64,000 nucleotides of DNA from NCBI RefSeq assembly GCF_949987515.2, contig NC_082691.1:61573740-61637739 (forward strand). Direction: 5' to 3'. Origin of the DNA: Delphinus delphis (Eukaryota; Chordata; Mammalia; Artiodactyla; Delphinidae). Below are positions 11,501-23,500 of this stretch, piece after piece (the stretch's first letter is position 1; each line of letters opens with the position of its first letter). The translations under genes were made by a program, and so were the position numbers. The notes under the pieces were generated by a model. That model ran no database searches. It worked only from the letters and a program-made list of their open reading frames with translations, and was not told the DNA's origin.

Positions 11501-14500
11501 TGGTTTTCCTGAGGCCTAGGGTGGGCAAAGAAGGCTAAGGTCTCAAACTCATGTTCCTGGGACCCATTCCACCCATTCTGTACTTGTTTGTGCTTCTGGG
11601 AATGGCTATTTTCTTCTCTAGGAGGAAATGAAATTATAAACCTTCCTTTGAGGAAAGGCCTAGAGCCTTTACAACAGAGAGGCACTCTTTCAGTTAAGAT
11701 TCCAGGCTGTGCACAGTCTTTGGAAAAATCCCTGAGACCCAACCGTTCAAAATGACTCTGGTCATTACCAGAATATTTTCAGAGACGCATTCTGCTGCAG
11801 GGCCCATGCGAGGCTCTTTCCTCCTTCTGTAGAAATGCCATTGAATGCAAGACTAGGAAGGAAAAACATTTGGGGTAGGTTATTAAAAACACGTCTACAT
11901 TTGGCTTTGGTTTCAGCAACTTCCTGCCTGGGCTGATTTGAAGCAGGAAGCGTAAGTGCCAGCCTCACCAGCAGCCACTCAGCCTTTGCTGCTCCAGAGC
12001 CCAGGACGAGGCCAAATCACCAGACTGCTCGAGGAGAGGCCAGACAGGAAATGAACATGGCAAGACCTGGTCACACGGGCTGAGGACGCCTGGCGAGCTC
12101 TGCTTCGGAGGCTGACACCTTACAGGCGCCTGTCGGGGAGGCCTGGAGAAGTTTCCTCTGTTCTTGTATGGAAGGAACTCTGCTACTGCCCCCACCGTAT
12201 TTAACCCTTTGTCAGTGACAGGAAGGACACGGGCAACCAGGAGACCCCCGAGTCTCAGAGATTTGGCCAGAGGCCTAAAGGAGGGCCAGGGAGGACCAAG
12301 TCTGTTTACAGAGGTGAAGGGTCCCCTCTTGTCCCAGCACCATCCTGAGAAATGAGGAGGGGGCAGGAATCTGTGGCCCAGTGTCTTTCAGTTTTGTCTG
12401 GACTGAAGAATTCCTCCCCAACCCCCAAGGGGCACGGGAAGACTACAGAGGGGCTGGCAATGTCTAGTCTTGATCTGACTGGTGTGTGCACATGTCACAT
12501 CACAGAGCTGAAAACTTAAGCATAATATACTTAACTGTATGCCTCTTCTATGTCGATACAAACGTTTTTAAAAAGAAAAAGAAAAACCACACACACAAAT
12601 ACCTTCCCTGTTAGGAATGCCAGCCGCCCTCTTTCCCCTGGCTCCTCCTCTGGTAAAACAAGAGGAACACGGAGTGACCAGGTTGGCCCTGAAGACGGCA
12701 GTTCTCAGAAGGCAGCAGTTACCTCAAGTTAGTCAAGCTCGGGTGGTTCCTCAGAGCCTCTGCGAAGGCCCTTGCTCCTTCATCACCGATTTGATTGCCC
12801 CACATCCTGAGGGCAGAGGGAAGACAGTGAAAGTTACCTCATGCTCATCCCTTATTTTCTGCTCATGGCCATGGCGTGTATACTCAACATGCAGATGTTT
12901 CTGCTCCATCCCTGGAGCTGTGGCCTGGAGATGAATCCCTCCACCAGCCCCTTAGTGAGCTGCTCAGGAGGAAAAAAAGCAGTAGAAGGCTTGTGAACAG
13001 AAGTCAAATCAGACAGCTGCACAATTAGGAACCAAGTCTCACCCCTGAGCTTTTGGAGAGCTGTCAGTCAGAGCCTAAGCTCACAACTATCCCTGAAATG
13101 TCACCTGCAGGATATACAGGTTGGTGGCAGCTTGAAAGGAAGGCCTGTGGCGGTGCCAGACCCAATATCCATTTGACCCTGTGCAGGGGTGCCGGACATT
13201 CTTGAAGACATAGTCGGTCTTGCATGAAGCAAAGATCAGAAAGCACACTGAGAAAACTTATCGGCAATTTCCCTGGTATGTAAAGAGGAAGTGACCAAAC
13301 CATGTTGTTCCGATTGTTGCAGTTTGGGTGGGGAGGTGCCATGACAAGCCGTATTCTCTCCCCCACAGTAGAAAGCCTTAGAGGATCTGGCTAAGTCGAG
13401 GGTCTGCATGGTAAGACGTTGGGCTCCCATCCTGGCCCTGACCCCCACCACCTGGGCGTGCTTGGGTAATGCATAGTCTCTGAGGTTTTAGTCTCATCTG
13501 TAAAGCAGGTATAAGAAGAGCATTTCCTCATAGAGTTGTTGTGAGGATTAAGTGAGTTAATATATGCAAAGCACTCCAAACAGTGCTGAGCCTATAATAA
13601 GAGTCAGCTATTCCTAAAAGGCTGAGGGTCACCGTCTACAGAAAGCAAGGCTGCCAGGCTCACCACAGAACTGGGGCTGCCTCAGCTACACGCTCTCACC
13701 AGGCAAGCGGCCTGCTGACGTCCCTGCTGGTATGGCTTCTGAAACCCCAGAATGAGAGTTTTCAGCATTTTGCATAAAAAGTGTGTGTACTAGATAAAAC
13801 TGCATGGTATCAAACTTTGAATAAAGTGGAAAACTACTCATGACATGAGATTAAGTGAAAAAAGATAGAATAAAATTCTGTACAGATAGTTTGACGTCTA
13901 CCATATTAAAAAAAAATAGTATAGAGAGAACATAAACTGCATGAGAGCAAAAAAGCTTACCTGATCTCAAGTGTTGACAATAATTATTTCTGAGATGATC
14001 TCCATTATACTGTTCATATTTTCCATAGTTTACAAATAAAATTATCTATGTCTCTTCTAGAATCAGAGAAAAAATCGTAACTCTATGAAAAGCTGTAGTC
14101 TCCTGAATCAAAACCATAATGAAATATCACCTCACACCCATATGGATGGTTACTATCAAAACACCAGAAAATAACAAGTTGTTGGTAAGGATGTGGAAAA
14201 ATTGGAACCCCTGTGCACTGTTAGTAGGAATGTAAAATGGTATAGCTGCTGCAGAAAACAATATGGTGGTTCCTCAAAAAATTAAAAATAGAATTACCAT
14301 GTGATCCAGCAATTCCACTTCTGGGTATATACCCAAAAGGATTTACAGCAGGGTCTCAAAGAGATACATGTACACCCATGTACATAGCAGCATTATTCAC
14401 AAGAGCTAAAAGGTGGAAACAATCCAAGTGTCCACTGACAGATGAATGGATAAACAACTGTGGTATATATATAGAATGGTCTATTACACCGCCTTAAAAA

Positions 14501-17500
14501 GGAAGGAAAGTCTGACACATGCTACAACATGGATAAACCTTGAGGACATCATGCTAAGTGAAATAAGCCAGTCACAAAAGAAGACAAATACTGTATGACT
14601 CCACTTATATGACTCCCTACAGTAGTCAAATTCACAGGAACAGAGGATACTATAGAAAGGTGGTTGCCAGGGCTGAGGGGAGGGGAGAATGAGTTTCTGT
14701 TTTGCAAGACAGAGTTCTGGAGATGGATAATGGTGATGGTTGCACAACTATACAAATGTGGTTGCACAACTATAGGAATGTACTTAAGGCCACTGAACTG
14801 CACACTTAAAAGGTTAAGATGGTAACTTTTGTTATGTGTATTTTCAATAAAAAATTGAATTAAAAAGCCTCCAGAGGGCTTCCCTGGTGGCGCAGTGGTT
14901 GAGAGTCCGCCTGCAAATGCAGGGGACACGGGTTCGTGCCCCAATCCTGGAAGATCCCACATGCCATGGAGCGGCTAGGCCCGTAAGCCATGGCCACTGA
15001 GCCTGCGCGTCCGGAGCCTGTGCTCCGCAGCGGGAGAGGCCACAACAGTGAGAGGCCCACTTACCGCAAAAAAAAAAAAAAAAAGCCTCCAGAGACAAGG
15101 TGGCAGAGTAGAAGGATGTGAGCTCACCTCTTCTTATGAAAACACCAAAATTACAACTAAATGATGAACAACCATTGATGAAAAAAATGCTGGAACCTAC
15201 CAAACAAGATGTCCTACATCCAAAGACAAATAAGAACCCACAACGAGACAGTTTGAGGGGAGCAATCGTGATAAAATCAAATCCCATACCCACCAAGTGG
15301 ACAACCCCCAAACTGGAAAACTATCACAGAAGTTCTCCCACAGGAGTGAAAGTTCTGAGCTTCACGTCAGGCTCCCCAGCCTGGGGGTCTGGCAATGGGA
15401 GGAGGAAGAGCCCCAGAGAATCTGCCTTTGAAGGCCAGCGGGATTTGATCACAGGAATTCCACAGGACTGGAGGAAACAGAAACTCCACTCTTGGAGGGC
15501 ACACACAAGGTATTGTGCACACCAGGACCCAGGGAAAAAAGCAGTGACCTCTCCTAAGAGCCTAGGCCAGACCTATATGCTGGTGTTGGAGGGTCTCCTA
15601 CAAAGGCAGGGGGCAGCTGTAGCTCACTGTGGGGACAAAGACACTGGTGGCGGTAGTTCTCGGGAGTACTCATTGGTGTGAGCCCTCCTGGAGGCTGCCA
15701 TATTTTCACCAACACCTGGCCCCACCCAATAGCATGTTGGCTCCAGTGCTGGGTCACCTCAGGCCAACCAAGTGGGAACACAGCCCCACCCATCAGCAGA
15801 CAGGCTGCTTAAAGTCTTCCTGACCACACAACTGCCGGCTGAACACACCTCCTGACACAGCCCTGTGCATCAGAGGGATAAGACCCAGCTCCACCCACCA
15901 GTGGGCAGGAACCAGTCCCTCCCACCAGGAAGCCTGCACAAGCCTCTTAGACCAGCCTCATCCACCAGGGGGCAGACAGCAGAAGCAACAAGAACTACAA
16001 CCCTGCAGACTGTGGAAAGGAAACCACAATCACAGAAAGTTAGACAAAATGAGACAGCAGAGGAATATTTCCCAGATGAAGGACCAAGATAAAACCTCAG
16101 AAGAACAACTGAGTGAAGTGGAGATAGGCAATCTACCCAGGAAAGAATTTAGAGTAATGATAAGAAAGATGATCCAAGATCTCGGAAAAAGAATGGAGGC
16201 ACAGATTGAGAAGATACAAGAAATGTTTAACAAAGACCTTGAAGAACTAAAGAACAAACAAACAGACAAACAATAAAATAACTGAAATAAAAAATACAGC
16301 AGAAGGAATCAATAGCGGGATAAGTGAGGCAGAAGAACAGATAAGTGAGCTGGAAGCCAGAATGGTGGAAATCACTGCTACAGAACAGAATAAAGAAAAA
16401 GGAATGAAAAGAAATGAAGACGGGCTTCCCTGGTGGCGCAGTGGTTGAGAATCTGCCTGCTAATGCAGGGGACACGGGTTCGAGCCCTGGTCTGGGAAGA
16501 TGCCACATGCTGTGGAGCAGCTAGGCCCGTGAGCCACAACTACTGAGCCTGCGCATCTGGAGCCTGTGCTCCGCAACAAGAGAGGCCGCGATAGTGAGAG
16601 GCCCGCGCACCGCAATGAAGAGTGGCCCCCGCTTGCCACAACTAGAGAAAGCCCTTGCACAGAAACGAAGACCCGACACAGCCAAAAATAAATAAATAAA
16701 CAAATGTGGGGTTTTTTTAAAAAAAAAAGGTTGGCCCAGTTTAAAAAAAAAAAATGACAATCTTAAAAGACCTCTGGGATGACACTAAATGCACCAATGT
16801 TCACATTATAGGGGTCCCAGAAGGAGAAGAGAGACAGAAAGGACGTGAGAAAATATGTGAAGAGATAATAGCTGAAAACTTCCCTAACGTGGGAAAAGAA
16901 ACAGTCACCCAAGTCCAGGAGGTGCAGAGAGTCCCAGACAAGATAAACCCAAGGAGGAACACACCAAGACACATAGTTATCAAATTGACAAAAATTAAAG
17001 AAAAAATATTAAAAGCAACAAGGGAAAAATGACAACATACAAGGGAACTCCCATAAGGATATCAGCTGATTTCTCACCAGAAACTCTGCAGGCCAGAAGG
17101 GAGTGGCATGATATATTTAAAGTGATGAAAGGGAAGAACCTACAACGAAGATTACTCTACCCGGCAAGGATCTCATTCAGGTTAGACAGAAAAATCAAAA
17201 GCTTTACAGACAAGTAAAACCTAAGAGAATTCAGCACAACCAGACCAGCTTTGCAACAAATGTGAAAGGAACTCCTCTAGGTGGGAAAGAAGCCAGTAAC
17301 TTAAAACAACCTTGCACATATATAGACTGCCATATCAAAACCTCATGGGAGGCAGAAATAGAGACACAGATGCAGAGAACAAACGTATGGACACCAAGTT
17401 GGGGAAAGCGGCGGGGGTAGTGGTGGTGTGATGAACTGGGCAATTGGGATTGACATGTATACACTGATGTGTATAAAATTGATGACTAATAAGAACCTGC

Positions 17501-20500
17501 TGTATACTAGGAATAAACCTACTAGGGAAACAAAAGACCTGTATGCAGAAAACTATAAGACACTGATGAAAGAAATTAAACATGATACCAACAGATGGAG
17601 AGATGTACCATGTTCTTGGATTGGAAGAATCAATATTGTAAAGATGACTATACTACCCAAAGCAATCTACAGATTCAATGCAATCCCTATTAAATTACCA
17701 ATGGCATTTTTTTACGGAACTAGAACAAATCATCTTAAAATTTGTATGGAGACACAAAAGACCCCAAATAGCCAAAGCAGTCTTGAGGGAAAAAAACGGA
17801 GCTGGAGGAATCAGGCTCCCTGACTTCAGACTATACTACAAAGCTACAGTAATCAAGACAGTATGGTACTGGCACAAAAACAGAAACATAGATCAATGGA
17901 ACAAGATAGAAAGCCCAGAGATAAACCCACGCACCTGTGGTCAACTAATCTATGACAAAGGAGGCAAAGGTATACAATGGAGAAGAGACAGTCTCTTCAA
18001 TAAGTGGTGCTGGGAAAACTGGAGAGCTACATGTAAAAGAATGAAATTAGAACACTCCTTAACACCATACACAAAAATAAACTCAAAATGGATTCGAGAC
18101 CTAAATGTAAGACCGGACACTATAAAACTCTTAGAGGAAAACATAGGAAGAACACTCTTTGACATAAATCACAGCAAGATCTGTTTTGATCCACCTCCTA
18201 GAGTAATGGAAATAAAAACAAAAATAAACAAATGGGATCTAATGAAAGTTCAAAGCTTTTGCACAGCAAAGGAAACCATAAACAAGATGAAAAGACAACC
18301 CTCAGAATGGGAGAAAATATTTGCAAACGAATCAACAGACAAAGGATTAATCTCCAAAATATATAAACAGCTCATGCAGCTCAATATTAAAGAAACAAAC
18401 AACGCAATCCAAAAATGGGCAGAAGACCTAAATTTTAGAGGTATAAGTAATAAATCAATAGTGGAAACAAAATGTAATCATTAAAAAAAAATCCCCAATA
18501 ATGCAAGAAAAAGGAAAAAAGAAACAAAGAAAAGTTTGGACCAAACGGAAAAGAGCTGGCAAAGTAATAGATTTTAATCCAATCAGTAATCACATTAAAT
18601 GTGAATAATCTAAACATACCAATTAAAAAGAGACTGTCAGTTTAGATAAAAAGGCAAAACTCAACTAGATGCTGCCTACAGACAAAGATGACAGTGAAGT
18701 TGTAAAGGGGGTGTGCATATTTGGAGTTTTGGGGGTTACTGATTTGGGTGGTAGTTGTACAAAGTATTTCCTTTGTAATTGCTTGTTAAACTCCATTTTA
18801 TATACTTGATATGTATATTCCCAATAAATAAAGTTAACTGGCAATCAAATGTCTGCTGAGGTTGGGGGGGGGGAAGAACCTGCTGTATAAAAAAACAAAT
18901 AAAATAAAATTTAAAAATTAAAAAACCTCATGGGAACAGCAAACCTAAAAACTACAATAGATACACACACGCAAAAGAAAAAGCAACCCAAACACAACTC
19001 TAAAGATGGTCATCAAACCACAAGAGAACAAAAGAGGAAGGGAAGAAAACAGACCTACAAAAACAAACTCAGGCTTCCCTGGTGGTGCAGTGGATGTGGG
19101 TCCGTGCCCCAGTCCAGGAAGATCCCACATGCCACGGAGCAGCTACTAGGCCTGTGAGCCATGGCCGCTAGGCCTGCGCGTCCGGAGCCTGTTTTCCGCA
19201 ACGGGAGAGGCCACAACAGTGAGAGGCCCGCGTACCGCAAAAAAAAAAAAAAAAACCAAAATGATTAAGAAAATGGCAATAGGAACATACATATTTACAT
19301 TACATTTACATTACATACCTTGAATGTAAATGGATTAAATGCTCCAACCAAAAGACACAGACTGGCTGAATGGATACAAAAACAAGACCCGTATATATGC
19401 TGTCTACAACGGGCCCACTTCAGACCTAGGGACACAAACAGGCTGAAACTGAGGGGATGGAAGAAGGTATTCTATGCAAGTGGAAATCAAAAGAAAGCTG
19501 GAGTAGCAATACTCATATCAGACAAAATAGACTTTAAAATAAAGACTATTACAAGAGACAAAGAAGGACACTATATAATAATCATGGGATCAATCCAAGA
19601 AGAAGATATAACAACTGTAAATATATATGCATCCAACATAGGAGCACCTCAATATATAAGGCAAATACTAACAGCCATAAAGGGAGAAATCAACAGTAAC
19701 ACAGTAATGGTGGAGGACTTTAACATCCCACCACTTTCATCAATGGACAGATCATCCAGACAGAAAATCAGTAAAGAAACACAGGCCTTAAATGACACAT
19801 TAGACTACATGGACTTAATTGATATTTATACAGCATTCCATCCAAAAGCAGCAAAATACACATTCTTCAAGTGCAAATGGACCATTCTCCAGGACTGACC
19901 ACATGCTGGGCCACAAAGCGAGCCTTGGTAAATTTACAAAAAGTGAAATCCTATCAAGCATCTTTTCTGACCACAATGCTATGAGATTAGAAGTCAACTA
20001 CAAGAAAAAAACTGTAAAAATCACAAACACATGGAGGCTAAACAATATGCTACTAAACAACCAGTGGATCACTGAAGAAATCAAAGAGGAAATCAAAAAA
20101 TACCTAGAGACAAATGAAAATGAAAAGCACAACAATCCAAAACCTATGGAATGCAGCAAAAGCAGTTCTAAGAGGGGAGTTTATAGCTATACAATCTTAC
20201 CTCAGGAAACAAGAAAAATCTCAAATAAACAACCTAATCTTAAACCTAAAGCACTAGAGACAGAAGAACAAACAAAACCTAAAGTTAGTAGCAGAAAAGA
20301 AATCATAAAGATCAGCGCAGAAACAAATGAAATAGAAACAAAACAGTAGCAAAGATCAATGAAACTAAAAGCTGGTTCTTTGAAAAGATAAACAAAATTG
20401 ATAAATCTTTAAGCCAGACTCATCAAGAGAAAAGGGCGAGGACTCAAATCAATAAAATTAGAAATGAAAAAGGAGAAGTTACAACAAACACCACAGAAAT

Positions 20501-23500
20501 ACAAAGGATCAAAAGAGACTACTATGAGCAACTGTATGCAAATAAAATGGACAACCTGGAAGAAACGGACAGATTATTAGAGAAAGGTACAATCTCCCAA
20601 GACCGAACAAGGAAGAAATAGAAAATATGAGTAGACCAATCGCAAGCACTGGAATTGAAACTGTGATTTTTAAAACTCCCAACAAACAAAAGGACAGGAC
20701 CTGGTGGCTTCACAGAATTCTACCAAACGTTTAGAGAAGAGCTAACACCTCTCCTTCTCAAACTCTTCCAAAAAATTGCAGAGGGAGGAAAACTCCCAAA
20801 CTCATTCTATGAGGCCACCATCACCCTGATACCAAAACCAGACAAAATTACCACACAAAAAAGAAAATTACACTCCAATATCACTGATGAACATAGATGC
20901 AAAAATCCTCAACAAAATACTAGCAATACATTAAGAGGATCATACGCCATGATCAAGTGGGATTTATCCCAGGGATGCAAGGCTTTTTCAATATCTGCAA
21001 ATCAATCAGTGTGATACACCATGTCAACAGACTGAAGAATAAAAACCATATGATCATCTCAATAGATTCAGGAACAGCTTTTGACAAAATTCAACACCAA
21101 TTTATGATAAAAACTCTCCAGAAAGTGGGCATAGAGGGAACATACCTCAACATAATAAAGGCCATATATGACAAACCTACAGCTAACATCATGGTCAACA
21201 GTGAAAAGCTGAAAGCATTTCCTCTAAGATCAGGAACAAGACAAGGATGTCCACTCTCACCACTTTTATTCAACATAGTTTTGGAAGTCCTAGCTATGGC
21301 AATCAGAGAAGAAAAAAATAAAAGGAATCCAAATTGGAAAAGAAGAAGTTAAACTGTCACTGTTTGCAGATGATATGATACTATACATAGAAAACCCTAA
21401 GGATACTTACTATCAGAAAACTACTAGAGCTCAGCAATGAATTTGGTAAAGTTGCAGGTTACAAAATTAATACACAAGAATCTGTTGCATTTCTGTACAT
21501 TTACAATGAAAGATCAGAAAGAGAAATTCAAGAAACAATCCCGTTTCCCATCACATCAAAAAGAATAAAATACCAAGGAATAAACCTACCTAAGAAGACA
21601 AAAGACCTGTACTCTGAAAACTATAAGACGCTGATGAAAGAAATCGAAGATGACACAAACAGATGGAAAGATATACCATGTTCTTGGATTGGAAGAATCA
21701 ATATTGTCAAAATGACTTGGGTAGCCAAGGCAATCTACAGATTCAGTGCAATCCTTATCAAATTACCAATGGCATTTTTCACAGAATTAGAACAAAAAAT
21801 CTTAAAATTTGTATGGAAACACAAAAGACCCTGAATAGCCAAAGCAATCTTAAGAAGAACGGAGCTGGGGAAATTATGCTCCGACTTCGGACTATACTAT
21901 GAAGCTACAGCCATCAAACCAGTATGGTACTGGTACAAAAACAAATACAGATCAATGGACCAGGATAGAAAGCCCAGAAATAAACCCATGCACCTATGGT
22001 CAATTAATCTACGACAAAGGAGGCATGACTATACAATGGGGGAAAGGCAGTCTCTTCAATAAACTGTGCTGGGAAAACTGGACAGCTACATGTAAAAGAA
22101 TGAAATTAGAACATTCTTTAATCACCATCACAAAAATAAACTCAAAATGGATTAAAGACCTAAATGTAAGACCTGGTGCTATAAAACTCTTAGAGGAAAA
22201 CATAGGAAGAACACTCTTTGACATAAATCACATTAATATTTTTTTCTACCCATCTCCTAGAGTAATGGAAATAAAAACAAAAATAAACAAATGGGACCTA
22301 ATTAAACTCAAAAGCTTTTGCACAGCAAAGGAAACTATACACAAAAAGACAACCCACAGAATGGGAGAAAATACTTACAAACAATGCAACTGACAAGAGA
22401 TTAATCTCCAAAATCTACAAACAGCTCATGCAGCTCAATATCAAAAAAACAGACAACTCAATCAAAAAATGGGCAGAAGACCTAAATAGACATTTCTCCA
22501 AAGAAGACAAACAATAGCCAAAGCAATATCATATCATGGCCAAGAGGCACATGAAAAGATGCCCAACATCACTAATTATTAGAGAAATGCAAATCAAAAC
22601 TGCAATGAGATATCACCTCACACCAGTCAGAATGGCCATCATCAAAATGTCTACAAACAATAAATGATGATGAAGGTGTGGAGAAAAGGGAACCCTCCTA
22701 CACTGTTGGTGGGAATGTAAACTGGTACAGCCGCTATGGAGAACAGTATGGAGGTTCCTTAAAAAATTAAAAATAGAGCTACCATATGATCCAGCAACCC
22801 CACTCCTGGGCATATATCCAGAGAAAACCATAATTCCAAAGGATACATGCACCCCAATGTTCACTGCAGCACTATTTACAATAGCCAAGACATGCAAGCA
22901 ACCTAAATGTCCAAAGACGAAGAATGGATAAAAAAGATGTAGTACATATATACAATGGAATGTTACTCAGCCATTAAAAAGGATGAAATAATGCCATTTG
23001 CAGCAACCTGGATGGACCTGGAGATTATCATACTGAGTGAAGTAAATCAGAGAAAGACGAATATCATATGATATCACATGCGGAATCTAAAAAAACCCGA
23101 TACAAATGAATTTATTTACAAAATAGAAACAGACTCACAGACTTAGAAAACAAACTTACGGTTACCAAAGGAGAAAGGTGGGGGGCAGGGAAGGGATAAA
23201 TTGGGAGTGTGAGATTGACAAATACACACTACTGTGTTTAAATAGATAACTAATAAGGACCTACTGTATAGCACAAGGACGTCTGCTAATAAGGACCTCC
23301 TGTATAGCACAAGGAAGTCTGCTCAATATGCTATAATAACCTAAATGGGAAAAGAATTTGAAAAAGAATAGATACATGTATAGCTGAATCACTTTGCTCT
23401 ACACCTGAAAGTAACACAACATTATTAACTATACTCCAATATAAAATAAACATTTTTTAAAAGCTTCCAGAGACTATATAATCTTAAAATGAAGCACACC

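Larger units (their letters stand above)
17351..18921 (+). mobile_element. Nested insert: L1 3' end carrying a second insert
   Basis: Flanked by a perfect 14-base duplication 'aaaacctcatggga' at 17337-17350 and 18922-18935, inside the inter-ORF spacer of the host L1. The outer layer is only an L1 3'UTR (17351-17506 and 18890-18921: 'agagaacaaacgtatggacac', GC-rich track, 'aagaacctgctgtata', A-rich tail). It is itself interrupted by the segment 17507-18873. Confidence 0.9.
15092..23458 (+). mobile_element. Full-length L1 with nested insertions
   Basis: Runs from a 5' end 'gagacaaggtggcagagtag' to a 3'UTR ending in 'aataaacattttttaaaa'. The target duplication 'aaaagc[c/t]tccagaga' is found just before the 5' end (15081) and at 23459-23473. 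Without the SINE at 16424, the 1.57-kb insert at 17351 and the SINE at 19072, it measures about 6.3 kb, the length of a complete L1. 5'UTR, ORF1, inter-ORF spacer, ORF2 (endonuclease, reverse transcriptase, C-terminus) and 3'UTR are all recognisable. Many frameshifts show it is dead. It is antisense to NOD1 and makes the 23831-12807 intron long. Confidence 0.93.

Noticed and set aside
11158..11742. 194-codon minus-strand open frame near LRR exon 8
   Set aside because: Intronic, no splice pair fitting the NOD1 phase, no domain; chance openness.
17678..18484. 268-codon open frame as a host gene
   Set aside because: The protein is clearly the L1 ORF2 C-terminal region, part of a nested insertion.
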